A DNA stretch of 64,000 nt. Source: Salinicoccus sp. RF5. Its GTDB lineage: Bacteria > Bacillota > Bacilli > Staphylococcales > Salinicoccaceae. This document shows, in pieces, positions 49,990 to 59,925 of the stretch. Every line of letters starts with the position of its first letter. Within the stretch, counting starts at the first letter, position 1. The notes under the pieces were generated by a model. The model was not told the origin of the DNA and made no database searches. It worked only from the letters and a program-made list of their open reading frames with translations. The stretch covers positions 62,001 to 126,000 of the forward strand of contig NZ_JAJGRC010000004.1 in NCBI RefSeq assembly GCF_020786625.1, in the 5' to 3' direction. The position numbers were made by a program, and so were the translations under genes.

Positions 49990-51441
49990 ATGATAGAGAC
50001 TTTAAAGAAAGAATGGCTCACTGATCCAAAAACGAATATTCTGGCCGGTATTGTAGTGGCGCTTGCCCTTATTCCGGAAGCGATCGCCTTCTCGATCATC
50101 GCAGGGGTCGATCCGATGGTCGGATTGTATGCCTCATTCATCATAGCGGTATCCATTTCGATACTGGGCGGCCGCCCAGCCATGATATCCGCCGCAACGG
50201 GGGCAATCGCCCTGCTGGTAACCCCACTGGTCAGGGAATATGGAGTCGAATATCTGCTGGCTGCAACGCTGCTCATGGGACTGATCCAGCTGATCCTCGG
50301 TATACTTAAGATTGGGAAACTGATGAAGTTCATACCGAAATCGGTGATGCTCGGCTTCGTCAATGCACTTGCCATCATGATATTCATGTCACAGATCGAA
50401 CACATCTTTGGGATTTCAATTTCCACTTACCTCTATGTAGGCGTAACACTGCTCATCGTCTATGTTGTTCCGCGTTTCTTCAAGGCGGTACCGGCACCAC
50501 TCATCGCCATTGTCGTGCTGACGGCGCTATATCTGTACATGGGTGCCGATGTCAGGACTGTAGGAGACCTTGGAGCCATCGAGCGTTCACTCCCAAGTTT
50601 CATCATTCCGGATGTTCCGTACACATTGGAAACACTCCGGATCATCCTGCCATTCTCGATTTCAATGGCAATCGTTGGTCTGGTGGAAAGTCTGCTTACC
50701 GCGAAGATCGTCGATGATGCCACAGACTCCTACAGCAGCAAGAACCGTGAATCCCGTGGTCAGGGTATATCCAACATCATCGCCGGCTTCTTCGGCGGCA
50801 TGGGAGGATGTGCAATGATCGGCCAGTCCATCATCAACGTAAGGTCTGGTGCAACGACACGTTTGTCCACCTTTACTGCGGGGATGGTGCTGATCTTCCT
50901 CATCATCGTCCTTGGCGACCTCGTCGTTCAGGTGCCGATGCCGATTCTGGCAGGCATCATGGTCATGGTGTCGATCGGAACGTTCGATTGGGGTTCATTC
51001 AAGTATATGACGAGAGCCCCGAGGACGGATGTCGTCGTCATGGTCGTGACCGTTTCAATCGTGCTGATGACACACAACCTGGCCATCGGTGTGGTCGCCG
51101 GGGTCATACTCAGTGCCCTCTTCTTTGCGACGAAGATTTCCAATGTTGAAGTGGAGAAGACTGAGTCGGGGAATGAAGTGAACTACCACATCGATGGTCA
51201 GGTCTTCTTCGCCTCTGTAGACACGATGATGAACCAGATCGATCTCGATGATGAGCACAGGATGATTGAACTCGATTTTACAAATGCACATATCTGGGAT
51301 GACTCTGGTGTCGATGCGATCGATACGATGATCACCAAAATGAGGCGGAAGGATAATCAGGTATACATTAGAAACTTGAATAAGGACAGCCGTAAAATCA
51401 TCAACGAACTCAGTATGATTAATAAAGAAGAACTGGTATAG
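49990..51441 (+). CDS. SulP-family inorganic anion transporter with STAS domain
   Basis: The 483-residue protein has ten or more membrane helices with the SulP motif early ([24 protein letters not shown]... and [14 protein letters not shown]) and a C-terminal cytoplasmic STAS domain (about 395-483, with [19 protein letters not shown]). SulP proteins carry sulfate, bicarbonate or other anions with Na+ or H+; the specificity here is unknown. ATAGGAGCG precedes the ATG. A universal stress protein gene follows after 9 bp, probably in the same operon. Confidence 0.93.
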   Translation: MIETLKKEWLTDPKTNILAGIVVALALIPEAIAFSIIAGVDPMVGLYASFIIAVSISILGGRPAMISAATGAIALLVTPLVREYGVEYLLAATLLMGLIQLILGILKIGKLMKFIPKSVMLGFVNALAIMIFMSQIEHIFGISISTYLYVGVTLLIVYVVPRFFKAVPAPLIAIVVLTALYLYMGADVRTVGDLGAIERSLPSFIIPDVPYTLETLRIILPFSISMAIVGLVESLLTAKIVDDATDSYSSKNRESRGQGISNIIAGFFGGMGGCAMIGQSIINVRSGATTRLSTFTAGMVLIFLIIVLGDLVVQVPMPILAGIMVMVSIGTFDWGSFKYMTRAPRTDVVVMVVTVSIVLMTHNLAIGVVAGVILSALFFATKISNVEVEKTESGNEVNYHIDGQVFFASVDTMMNQIDLDDEHRMIELDFTNAHIWDDSGVDAIDTMITKMRRKDNQVYIRNLNKDSRKIINELSMINKEELV

Positions 51442-51450
51442 GGAGGGTCA

Positions 51451-51867
51451 ATGATGTACAAATCAATATTACTCGCTGCAGATGGCTCCGAGAACAGCTT
51501 CAGGGCAGCACAGGAAATCAGGAAGTTCTACAATGAAGGGGCAACAGTCACGATCTTAAATGTAATCGGATATTCGGATTCCAAATCTGATGTGCTGCAC
51601 GGCTCCAACAGCAAGAGCCTGGAGCGTGAGCGTCTGGAGAAAATTTCGGATATAACAAACTTTTTCGAAGAAAACGGCATCAATTATGAGACGGCATTCG
51701 AACATGGAGAACCGAAGGAAGCAGTAGTGAAAGTCGCAAACTCCGGGGATTACGATGTAGTCGTACTTGGTACAAGAGGACTGAACAGCCTCCAGGAAAT
51801 GGTGCTTGGAAGCGTCAGCCACAAAGTGGCAAAACGTGCGAATATTCCTGTTATGATTGTAAAATAG
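51451..51867 (+). CDS. Universal stress protein (UspA family)
   Basis: The 138-residue protein has the UspA fold with SILLAADGSENS at the start and the ATP-binding pattern G-T-R-G-L-N-S-L-x8-G-S near the end. It likely binds ATP and acts in stress or regulation. Located 9 bp after the SulP gene, it may modulate that transporter, a pairing also seen in other bacteria. GGGAGGG precedes the ATG. A strong terminator follows. Confidence 0.93.
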   Translation: MMYKSILLAADGSENSFRAAQEIRKFYNEGATVTILNVIGYSDSKSDVLHGSNSKSLERERLEKISDITNFFEENGINYETAFEHGEPKEAVVKVANSGDYDVVVLGTRGLNSLQEMVLGSVSHKVAKRANIPVMIVK

Positions 51868-51884
51868 AAATAATAGGGTAAAGA

Positions 51885-51927
51885 ACAGATACAAAATCCT
51901 CTACAGGCTTTGTATCTGTCTTTTTTT
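51885..51927 (+). terminator. Rho-independent terminator after the universal stress protein gene
   Basis: ACAGATACAAA (51885-51895) pairs with TTTGTATCTGT (51909-51919), followed by seven T residues. Confidence 0.93.
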
Positions 51928-51989
51928 ATGCTTTTGCTGTACTTTTACATTAGATGATATTTTGCTCAACGGGAGAAAGGGTGAGTGCA

Positions 51990-53804
51990 ATGAATATAGA
52001 AGTGCCATTAATGCTGCTGATCGTATTGTTCATCGGTCTCGGCATACTGAGCCAGTGGGTGGCGGCAATGATCAAATGGCCGGCGATTGTGGTCATGTCC
52101 ATCGCAGGACTGCTCGTCGGTCCAATATTCCAGCTGGTCAACCCGGAGCAGATGATGGGGAGCGAACTCTTCAGCACAATCGTATCGCTTGCGGTCGCCA
52201 TCATCTTGTTTGAAGGCAGCAGCAACCTGGATTACCGGGAGCTTCCTGGTGTTTCCAAGGCGATTGCGAGGATCATCACCATCGGTGCTGTACTGGCCTG
52301 GGTAATGGGCGCACTGGCCATGTACTTCATATTGGACTTGCCGTTATCCATTTCATTTGTACTCGGCGGACTGTTCATTGTGACAGGCCCCACTGTCATC
52401 CAGCCATTGCTCAAGCAAGCGAAGGTGAAGAACTCCGTAAACTCGATATTGAAATGGGAAAGCATCATTCTGGACCCTGTGGGTCCGTTATTTGCCCTAT
52501 TTGCTTTTTATGTTTTCCAGATGATAGATCAAGGATTCGGGCTGGGATATTTCATGGAGTATATCCTCGGATTTGCGGTGGCCTTCGTCCTTGGCTTTGG
52601 TGCATCCTATCTTTTCAGATGGCTGATAAAATGGGATTTCGTCCCACAGAACCTGATGGCCCCGGTCCAATTCGTCTTCATACTGCTCATCTTCAGCCTC
52701 AGTGATGCAGTGCTTCATGAATCCGGACTGCTCGCTGTCACGATATTCGGGCTTGTGATGGCAAGACTCAAAAATCATAGTCTGATCTACAAGGAATCAG
52801 ATCATTTCATTGATGAGATGACACTCATACTGGTTTCCACAGTCTTCATACTGATCACTTCGTCATTGACCAGGGAAGTGCTCAATGAAGTCATCAGCTG
52901 GCAGCTGGTCATCTTCTGTATTGTCATGATCCTCATAATACGCCCGGCATACATCCTTCTATCGACAATAAACTCAGGGATTGCCTTCAAGGAGCGTGCA
53001 TTCGTTTCTTTTGTAGCGCCGAGGGGCATCGTTGCCCTGGCAGTGGCGGAGTTCTTTGCGGGACTTTTCATCGCCCAGGAGGTCGAGATGGCAGATCATA
53101 TTGTGCCGGTGACATTTGGATTCGTCTTTGTAACAGTGGTCATCTATGGCTTCAGCTTCAAACCGTTGAGCAAATTCCTCAAACTTTCAAGTACAGAAGC
53201 TCCAGGCGTCATCATCATCGGGGAAAACAGATTTTCTCTTGAACTCGCAGAACGTCTGCAGGATCATGAGATTCCTGTACTCATATCGGATCTTCTCAAT
53301 TCCAATCCAAAACGGGCCAAGGAACGCGGGTTGGAGACGTTTGATGGTAACCTGCTCTCTGAAGATGAGCGCATACAGACAGACCTGACACCATATAATC
53401 AGTGTCTGCTGACAACGCGGTCATATACTTTCAACCACCTGGCCTTCAATGAAATGTCACAGGAATTCGGGCTCAAGAATGTAAAGATGTTCCCATACCC
53501 GATCGACAGTGACAAGAAGAGACGTCGTGTTGAACCTGAGATCAAGCACCATATACTATTTGACGAAAACTACACATACTACTGGTTCAACCTGTTCATA
53601 GACGATCATGAAATTACTGAAGTAGATGCTTCCGAATCGGATTCCATTACGGATGATGATGTCGTCCTCTATCATATAGACGGAAACAAGAATGTCGGCT
53701 TCAAAACGATCACCGAAGATCTGAACTACAGTACTGAAGGTGTCATCGGCATTCTTAAGGGAGCGCATAGTTTTAAAGAGAAGAAGAAAAATGGAGAGTC
53801 CTAG
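51990..53804 (+). CDS. CPA1-type Na+/H+ (cation:proton) antiporter with C-terminal Rossmann-like domain
   Basis: The 604-residue protein has about twelve membrane helices (about 1-400), with the CPA1-like FVLGGLFIVTGPTVIQPLL and E-S-I-I-L-D-P-V-G segments that carry the ion-binding acidic residues, then a C-terminal cytoplasmic domain (about 405-604) beginning GVIIIGENRFSLELAE, similar to a TrkA/RCK-like Rossmann fold. It probably exchanges Na+ or K+ for protons, useful under salt and alkaline stress. The ATG at 51990 follows AAGGGTGA; an in-frame start at 51954 lacks support. Confidence 0.9.
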   Translation: MNIEVPLMLLIVLFIGLGILSQWVAAMIKWPAIVVMSIAGLLVGPIFQLVNPEQMMGSELFSTIVSLAVAIILFEGSSNLDYRELPGVSKAIARIITIGAVLAWVMGALAMYFILDLPLSISFVLGGLFIVTGPTVIQPLLKQAKVKNSVNSILKWESIILDPVGPLFALFAFYVFQMIDQGFGLGYFMEYILGFAVAFVLGFGASYLFRWLIKWDFVPQNLMAPVQFVFILLIFSLSDAVLHESGLLAVTIFGLVMARLKNHSLIYKESDHFIDEMTLILVSTVFILITSSLTREVLNEVISWQLVIFCIVMILIIRPAYILLSTINSGIAFKERAFVSFVAPRGIVALAVAEFFAGLFIAQEVEMADHIVPVTFGFVFVTVVIYGFSFKPLSKFLKLSSTEAPGVIIIGENRFSLELAERLQDHEIPVLISDLLNSNPKRAKERGLETFDGNLLSEDERIQTDLTPYNQCLLTTRSYTFNHLAFNEMSQEFGLKNVKMFPYPIDSDKKRRRVEPEIKHHILFDENYTYYWFNLFIDDHEITEVDASESDSITDDDVVLYHIDGNKNVGFKTITEDLNYSTEGVIGILKGAHSFKEKKKNGES

Positions 53805-53816
53805 GACTCTCCATTT
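53789..53816. terminator. Bidirectional terminator built around the antiporter stop codon
   Basis: A perfect 28-bp palindrome centred on the TAG stop of the antiporter gene (arms AAATGGAGAGTCCT and its complement). On the minus strand it ends in TTTTTCTTC, serving crtQ. The last codons of the antiporter are thus part of the terminator stem. Confidence 0.88.
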
Positions 53817-53834
53817 ATTATTTCCCGGGGAATA

Positions 53835-54947
53835 TCATTTCCGCTTTTTCAAATCGATCTTTCGGTCCTTCCACTCCACTTTCTTCGTTATATGAGTCTG
53901 TATGAAAGACCGTGCATATACATGGAAAAAGAATAGTGAATACAAGGGATAGAGAATGTGGCTGTACCATGGGAGGCGTATCACCTTTCTTGCCATCCAC
54001 ATGAACTGCAGTGCATAGAATATATAGAATGCAGAAGGCAGGAGGAGGGTCTCGATATGCCATATGGCTGTAGTCACCAGATAGATAGGCGCAATGATTG
54101 TTCCACTGAGCCACAGCATGATCAGAGCCATAACTGAAGCTTCGGTATTTTCGGCGCCCGAGGCAATATGCTTCTGCCACCCTTTGACCACGGAGTGCAG
54201 CCCTTCCGGATACATTCTGAACTGCAATACGCCGTGCCCCATGTAGAGGGTGATCGGCAGATCCACATCATGGTATCCTCTGTAGATGCCCATGCCCTCT
54301 ATCAGTGTTTCCTTTGCATTCATATGGCCGCCAGTGGCCGCGTAGTCTCTTCTATTTGTCATGAGGAAGGGGCCAAATACCGTACTGGTCTGCATCCTTT
54401 CACCAAAAGCCGAGAAGATGTTCATTCCTGTGATGGTGACGATATTGAAGATTGCCGACAAAGTTTCGTAGAACCGTACCGTCTGATGGAACGGCTGTAT
54501 CGACAGGACCCCCCTATCCTCCTGCAGATGATATTGCCTCCTGATGCGGGAGAGTGAATCGGCATCGGTAAATGCAGTATCCGCATCCATGAAGATGAGG
54601 ATCCCATATCGGGCATGCCTGGCCGCATAGTGGCAGGCATGACTCTTGCCCCGCCATTCATCCTCCGGCACATCGATCACTGTTGCACCGGATGCTTCGC
54701 CTACTCTGCGTGTGCCATCCGTCGATCCGTCGTCTGCGATGATGACTTCCCAATTTTTATACGTCTGCATATGGATGCTGTCGAGCAGCGCCGTGAGGTT
54801 ATGGGCTTCATTCCGGGCGGGGATGATGATGCTGATATTTTCTTCAGTCGAGCGGCTGCTGCCGATGAAACGGGGGTTTCTATAGATGAGGAAGCCAGAG
54901 ATGAGGCATATTGTAAGGAGAAGAATCCAGATGAGATGCCAGATCAT
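53835..54947 (-). CDS. crtQ: 4,4'-diaponeurosporenoate glycosyltransferase
   Basis: The 370-residue enzyme has an N-terminal membrane helix, a GT-A family 2 domain with SIIIPARNEAHN, IADDGSTDGT and the D-A-D metal site in IFMDADTAF, and three or four C-terminal membrane helices (about 270-345). CrtQ attaches glucose to diaponeurosporenoic acid in staphyloxanthin synthesis. The start is 1 bp from the crtP stop. It is the last gene of the carotenoid operon; the acyltransferase crtO found in Staphylococcus aureus does not follow. Confidence 0.92.
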   Translation of the reverse strand: MIWHLIWILLLTICLISGFLIYRNPRFIGSSRSTEENISIIIPARNEAHNLTALLDSIHMQTYKNWEVIIADDGSTDGTRRVGEASGATVIDVPEDEWRGKSHACHYAARHARYGILIFMDADTAFTDADSLSRIRRQYHLQEDRGVLSIQPFHQTVRFYETLSAIFNIVTITGMNIFSAFGERMQTSTVFGPFLMTNRRDYAATGGHMNAKETLIEGMGIYRGYHDVDLPITLYMGHGVLQFRMYPEGLHSVVKGWQKHIASGAENTEASVMALIMLWLSGTIIAPIYLVTTAIWHIETLLLPSAFYIFYALQFMWMARKVIRLPWYSHILYPLYSLFFFHVYARSFIQTHITKKVEWKDRKIDLKKRK

Positions 54948-54948
54948 G

Positions 54949-56448
54949 CTATCTGCCGCTTCTTTCTTTTTCTGAAATCATCGCCCCGACCTGCTGGCCG
55001 CTTAATGTGACCATCGGCATGCCGCCTCCAGGATTCACAGTTCCACCGACGAAATAAAGGTTATCAATATGTTTTGACTGCTTCGGATGCTTGAATCCCT
55101 TGTTCTTTCTTCGGTCGGAGACCGTTCCGTAGATTGCCCCGTGATCTGAAAAATAGAGGGATTCGATATCGTGGGGTGTGAGCATATACTCTGAAACGAT
55201 ATGATCACGTAGGCCATCGAGCCCCATCTTCTCCAGTTTTTCAAGTACGATCTCCCTGAATGCAAGATAGTCGGCCTTGGTGTATTCCTTTTTCTGGAGC
55301 GGAGGGATATGGGGGAGTATTTTCAGGTTTTCATGCCCGGCCGGTGCCTGTTCGGCATCGGTCTTATTTGTGTTGACGAGGTATATGGTCGGGTCCGTCG
55401 GCAGAACCTTTTCCTCGAACACTTCCCTATAGTTCTTCCTGGAGTCTGCCGAGAAGAAGAAGTTGTGGTGACCAAGCTGTGGATAGGTCCGGTCTATGCC
55501 AAGGTGGAGTACAAGTCCTGAGCTTGCCGGCTCAAATTTATTCTCCAGTTTCGCCATATTACGCGGAGGTTGATCCAGCACATGGCGATAGAACGGCAAT
55601 ACTTCCATATTGGAGATGATGTAATCGGCACTTCTCCTGCTGCCATCTGAGAGCACGATATATTGGATATGTCCACTCCCATCGGTTATGGCGGTCCTGA
55701 TCGAGTGGCCGGTATGTATATCTACGCCGATATCTCGCGCCAGCCGGGCAATCCCTTCGGCAAGTCTGTGCAGGCCGCCTTTGACATACCATACGCCCTG
55801 TTCATGCTGCATGTGTGCCATCATATTGAGGACAGCTGGTGCACGATAGGCGCTTGAACCGACATACTTGATGAAATAACCGAGCATATCGCGCATATGA
55901 GGATGACTGACATGCCTGTTGATGCCCTGCTGCATGCTGGAGAAATAATCAAAGCCGCGGAGAGCCGTGAGCGGTCCGTGGAAACGGATGATGGAGCGGA
56001 TATCGTCAAAGCCTTTTTCGAAGTATCCGGGCAGGGTCAGACGATCGATCTTACCGGCATAGGCGAGAAAATCACTGTACTCTGCAATATCTTCATTGGT
56101 GAGTTGGGGGTTTTTCTGTGCCATCTTTTCAAGGTCCGCATAAAGATCGATGTGGGTGCCATCTGTGAAAAATGACCGCCACTGCATTGGGACTTCACTG
56201 ATTTCGACATAGTCCTTCATACTTTTACCACTGCCTGAAAAAAGACGCTCGAAAATATAGGGCATGGTAAGGAGCGATGGGCCCAAGTCAAATCCGAATC
56301 CATCCTGTTCATGGCGGTTCAGCTTGCCGCCGAGATGATCATTCTTTTCGTAGAGCGACACATCGAACCCCTTCTGCTTCAATGTGATTGCTGCGGACAG
56401 GCCGCCGAGCCCTCCACCGATGACTAGTGCTGTTTTATTTTCAGACAT
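54949..56448 (-). CDS. crtP: 4,4'-diaponeurosporene oxygenase
   Basis: The 499-residue FAD enzyme resembles staphylococcal CrtP closely by eye: start VIGGGLGGLSAAI, NRHEQDGFGFDLGPS, DMLGYFIKYVGSSAYRAPAV, EPASSGLVLHLG, PTIYLVNTNKTD, and the end VNPGGGMPMVTLSGQQV. CrtP oxidises the terminal methyl of diaponeurosporene. A separate aldehyde dehydrogenase, not in this window, would complete the acid. It lies 15 bp after crtM. Confidence 0.95.
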   Translation of the reverse strand: MSENKTALVIGGGLGGLSAAITLKQKGFDVSLYEKNDHLGGKLNRHEQDGFGFDLGPSLLTMPYIFERLFSGSGKSMKDYVEISEVPMQWRSFFTDGTHIDLYADLEKMAQKNPQLTNEDIAEYSDFLAYAGKIDRLTLPGYFEKGFDDIRSIIRFHGPLTALRGFDYFSSMQQGINRHVSHPHMRDMLGYFIKYVGSSAYRAPAVLNMMAHMQHEQGVWYVKGGLHRLAEGIARLARDIGVDIHTGHSIRTAITDGSGHIQYIVLSDGSRRSADYIISNMEVLPFYRHVLDQPPRNMAKLENKFEPASSGLVLHLGIDRTYPQLGHHNFFFSADSRKNYREVFEEKVLPTDPTIYLVNTNKTDAEQAPAGHENLKILPHIPPLQKKEYTKADYLAFREIVLEKLEKMGLDGLRDHIVSEYMLTPHDIESLYFSDHGAIYGTVSDRRKNKGFKHPKQSKHIDNLYFVGGTVNPGGGMPMVTLSGQQVGAMISEKERSGR

Positions 56449-56463
56449 GCTGTCCCTCCCTTC

Positions 56464-57351
56464 CTATATATCCTTAAGATTTTTGAGAAACCGGCTTTCC
56501 TCATTCCTGATCTTCATTTTACGTGTCATGGGCACGGCATTGCGTTTTGTGAAGCAGTCATAACCGTTGCTCCTCACCTCATTCAGTATTTCGCGATAGA
56601 CTGAGAGTGAGACGAGAAGCGGGAGCCTCGCCTCCTGCTTGTAATGTATGACTTCCTCCCTGAAGTCGTCATAGAGCGTTTCCGCCTCAACTGCGAGATG
56701 CTCCCACATATTTATGAAGGCATCGTCGATCGTCCCTTTTTCGAGTTGTGACACGGGACAACCATACCGGTCAAGAAGGGTTTCGGGTACATATATGCGT
56801 CCATGTTCCCTGATATCCTCACCAATGTCCCGGAGGATGTTGGTGATCTGCATGGCGACACCAAGTTTCTCTGCACTCCGCTTCCGATCCTGGGACAGGT
56901 CATCACTTAAAATCGGAAGCAGCAGCCTCCCGACAGAACCTGCAACATGATTGCTGTAGTGAATGAGGTCGTCCATGCTTTCGGGCTGTTCGAAGTGGAT
57001 GTCCATCTCCTGGCCTTTGATCTGGGCATAGAGCATGGAGGAATCAATTTCATAACGGGCGGTCACATCCTTGAGTGCACGCCACATTGAAGCCTCGGGG
57101 GTGTCTCCTGCAACAAATGCATCAAGCTCCGCCTCGAGTCTTCTGAGATTGGCGACCCGGGCCTTCATGTCCTCTGCCTGATCTATTGCGTCATCGGCGA
57201 TCCTGCAGAAAGCATAGATGGCGTATACGGCGTTGGCATCCGGTTCAGGCAGGCTGGAAAAGGCGTAATAGAAACTTTTGGAGTGCTGTCTGATCAAAGA
57301 TTGGCAATGTTTGTAGTCATTCTCGAGCGAGAAGGTGTAATCATTGGTCAT
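56464..57351 (-). CDS. crtM: 4,4'-diapophytoene (dehydrosqualene) synthase
   Basis: The 295-residue enzyme has the two aspartate-rich motifs of squalene/phytoene synthases, DDAID (about 52-56) and ILRDIGEDI (about 172-180), and the start HSKSFYYAFSSLP. It condenses two farnesyl diphosphates to dehydrosqualene, the first committed step to C30 carotenoids. It lies 11 bp after crtN. Confidence 0.96.
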   Translation of the reverse strand: MTNDYTFSLENDYKHCQSLIRQHSKSFYYAFSSLPEPDANAVYAIYAFCRIADDAIDQAEDMKARVANLRRLEAELDAFVAGDTPEASMWRALKDVTARYEIDSSMLYAQIKGQEMDIHFEQPESMDDLIHYSNHVAGSVGRLLLPILSDDLSQDRKRSAEKLGVAMQITNILRDIGEDIREHGRIYVPETLLDRYGCPVSQLEKGTIDDAFINMWEHLAVEAETLYDDFREEVIHYKQEARLPLLVSLSVYREILNEVRSNGYDCFTKRNAVPMTRKMKIRNEESRFLKNLKDI

Positions 57352-57362
57352 ATCGACATCTC

Positions 57363-58865
57363 CTATCGGTGGTTATCGTCTTTCAGCAGCTCTTCGACCG
57401 CAATCTTGGAAGACAGGAGAACAATCGGCACACCTGCACCCGGGTGTGTACTGCTTCCAGTGAAATAAAGATTCTCGCAATGTGTCGCCTTGCTTTGCGG
57501 TCTCAGATGATTGCTCTGTGTGAGTGTAGGCCTGAGGCCGAATGTTGCTCCGTTATATGCATTGAAGCGCCCTTCGAACTCCAAGGGTGTCATCATCGTT
57601 TCGGAAATGATCTCCTGCTCGAAATTCTCCATGCCCGGCAGCATACTGATCTTACGGATGATCTTGTCCCGGTACATTCTGGATACTTCATCGGTCCATT
57701 CATATTCCATCGTGGATGTGTCTGAGACGGGCATGAGGATGTAGAGGCCGTCTTTACCTTCCGGTGCAAGGGATTCATCCATTTTTGAAGCGATATACAT
57801 ATAGAGGGAAGGATCCTCGAGCATTTCCCCGTCAAAGATGCCGTTGATGTTTGCATCAAGATCTTCAGAAAATACGAAGTTGTGTACATTGTCGATTTCG
57901 GGGTACTTCCTGTCCATACCCAGGTAGAGTACGAAACAGGAGCAGGAGTAGTCCATCCTATCGATTTTCTCATCCTGATACTTCCCTTTATGCTCCGGTT
58001 CCCTGACCAGGTGCTTCATTGCATAGGGGAAATCGGCATTGCACATGACATAGTCTGAAGGCATGAAGCGCCCCTCTGCCGATACACCCACTGCCTCTTT
58101 GTCTTCTATGACGATATGGTCCACGCTGGTCCCATATTCGATTTTACCGCCCATCTCCTTGAATAGGCGCTCCATGCCGGAGGCCATCGTACGCATGCCG
58201 CCTTTGATGAACCACACGCCATAGAGGAACTCTATCATTGGAATGATCGTATAGAGCGAAGGCCCTTTGAAGGGGGAGATGCCGATATAGAGGGTCTGGA
58301 AGCTGATCATCTGTCTCATGCGCTTGTCCTTGATGTATTTCTTCATCAGATTCTCAGCATTGTTCAATGTTTTGAGCTTCATGCCCTGTCCGATCATGAA
58401 GGGATTATAGAAGTCTTTCTTATTCCTGAAGGGGCGCTGGAGAAAGTGCTTTTTGGCGATATTGAAGCGATGGTAAAGGTCGCTCAAGTATCTCATGAAA
58501 CCTTCAGCATCCTCATCACTGATCTCCTCGAACATTTCTATGTTCCTGACAAGGTCATTCGTCACCTGATACTGCTTTTGACCGTTATCAAAGTAACCGC
58601 TGTACATCGGATCGAGACGCTGCATTGGGATGTAGTCTTCCGGGTCGCGTCCTGCAAGTTCAAAGACTTCCCTGTACAACTCCGGCATCATGACGATGGT
58701 CGGTCCGAGGTCGAATTTATAGCCATCGAGGTCGATGCGGTTCATCTTGCCTCCCGGCGCTGTACCTTTTTCCAGGATGGTGACTTCGTAGCCTTCATTC
58801 TGCAGGCGTATTGCACTGGCGAGGCCGGCAACGCCCGCTCCTATTACTGTAATTTTTTTTGTCAT
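57363..58865 (-). CDS. crtN: Dehydrosqualene (diapophytoene) desaturase
   Basis: The 500-residue FAD desaturase has VIGAGVAGLASAIRL at the start, ILEKGTAPGGKMNRID, DLGPTIVMMP, and the carotenoid C-terminal motif TGSSTHPGAGVPIVL. It introduces double bonds into dehydrosqualene to give yellow diaponeurosporene. It lies 10 bp after fni and before crtM in one operon. Confidence 0.96.
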   Translation of the reverse strand: MTKKITVIGAGVAGLASAIRLQNEGYEVTILEKGTAPGGKMNRIDLDGYKFDLGPTIVMMPELYREVFELAGRDPEDYIPMQRLDPMYSGYFDNGQKQYQVTNDLVRNIEMFEEISDEDAEGFMRYLSDLYHRFNIAKKHFLQRPFRNKKDFYNPFMIGQGMKLKTLNNAENLMKKYIKDKRMRQMISFQTLYIGISPFKGPSLYTIIPMIEFLYGVWFIKGGMRTMASGMERLFKEMGGKIEYGTSVDHIVIEDKEAVGVSAEGRFMPSDYVMCNADFPYAMKHLVREPEHKGKYQDEKIDRMDYSCSCFVLYLGMDRKYPEIDNVHNFVFSEDLDANINGIFDGEMLEDPSLYMYIASKMDESLAPEGKDGLYILMPVSDTSTMEYEWTDEVSRMYRDKIIRKISMLPGMENFEQEIISETMMTPLEFEGRFNAYNGATFGLRPTLTQSNHLRPQSKATHCENLYFTGSSTHPGAGVPIVLLSSKIAVEELLKDDNHR

Positions 58866-58875
58866 TTTCTATTCC

Positions 58876-59925
58876 TCACTTATCCAGCGAACGCTGTCTC
58901 TGCCATGATATGATCTCTGGACTCAGGACAATGGGCCGGCTGGAAATTTCTTCGATATTCTGCGCATTGATCATTATGGATATCTTACACATCTGATGGT
59001 GGAACTGCTCGACATGTTCGATGGCTGCTTCGATGCCATGGTGTTCCACCTGTTCCAGCATAAGGCGCGACATGCCGATGGCTTTCGCCCCGAGTGCCAG
59101 ACATTTCATGGCATCGAGGGGCGTTTTGATGCCTCCGCTTGCCAGGATATCCATATCTTCAAGAAAAGGCTGTGCTTCAAGGAGGGAAATGGGCGTGGAA
59201 AGGCCCCAGTCGCTCATGTAGGCCATGTCAGCCTTCTCACGTCGGGTATTTTCTATGGAAGCGAAATTGGTGCCGCCCCTGCCGCTCACATCGGCATATT
59301 TTACACCAATATCCTTCAGTATCTGGAGTGTCTCACTGCTCATGCCGAAGCCGACTTCCTTCACTATTACAGGTACCCCGGCATGTTCAACGATACTTTC
59401 GATATTGGCCCGCCATGATTTGAAGTTGCGGTCGCCTTCAGGCATGATGAGCTCCTGGGGTGCATTGATGTGTATCTGCAGAGCATCCGCCCGGAGCATC
59501 TCCACGGCGCGTTTTGCCCCTTCCAAAGAGACATCTGCACCCACGTTGGCGAAGACGATGCCATCGGGATGTCTGTCCCGGACAATGGTAAAGGAATCCG
59601 AAAGCTCAGGGTGCTTCAAGGCTGCGTGAATGGATCCAACTGCCATGGGGAGTCCGGTAGCCCGGGCTACTTCCGCCAGTTTCCGGTTGATTTCGCGGGT
59701 CCATTCACTTCCCCCGGTCATTGCATTAATGTAGAGGGGGCGTGAAACCTCAAAAGGGCCGATACGGGTGGAAAGGTCAACCTCTTCCATATTTACGGAG
59801 GGGATGGACTGGTGGACGAAGCGGATTTTTTCGAAGTCGGACATGCCTGGCTGTGACGGCTGGTCGAGGGCATGTCTGACGTGTTCATTTTTCCGTTGGC
59901 TTCTTAAGTCTATTTTTTCGTTCAT
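58876..59925 (-). CDS. fni: Isopentenyl-diphosphate delta-isomerase, type 2 (FMN)
   Basis: The 349-residue FMN enzyme has the type 2 motifs RKNEHVRHAL at the start, INAMTGGS, GSIHAALKHPE, HINAPQELIMPEGDR, VKEVGFGMS, SGRGGTNFASIENTRR, and DILASGGIKTPLDAMK. It interconverts IPP and DMAPP, balancing the two farnesyl precursors. Its position as first gene of the crt operon links precursor supply to pigment output. AAGGAGCAGAGGA precedes the ATG. Confidence 0.96.
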   Translation of the reverse strand: MNEKIDLRSQRKNEHVRHALDQPSQPGMSDFEKIRFVHQSIPSVNMEEVDLSTRIGPFEVSRPLYINAMTGGSEWTREINRKLAEVARATGLPMAVGSIHAALKHPELSDSFTIVRDRHPDGIVFANVGADVSLEGAKRAVEMLRADALQIHINAPQELIMPEGDRNFKSWRANIESIVEHAGVPVIVKEVGFGMSSETLQILKDIGVKYADVSGRGGTNFASIENTRREKADMAYMSDWGLSTPISLLEAQPFLEDMDILASGGIKTPLDAMKCLALGAKAIGMSRLMLEQVEHHGIEAAIEHVEQFHHQMCKISIMINAQNIEEISSRPIVLSPEIISWQRQRSLDK

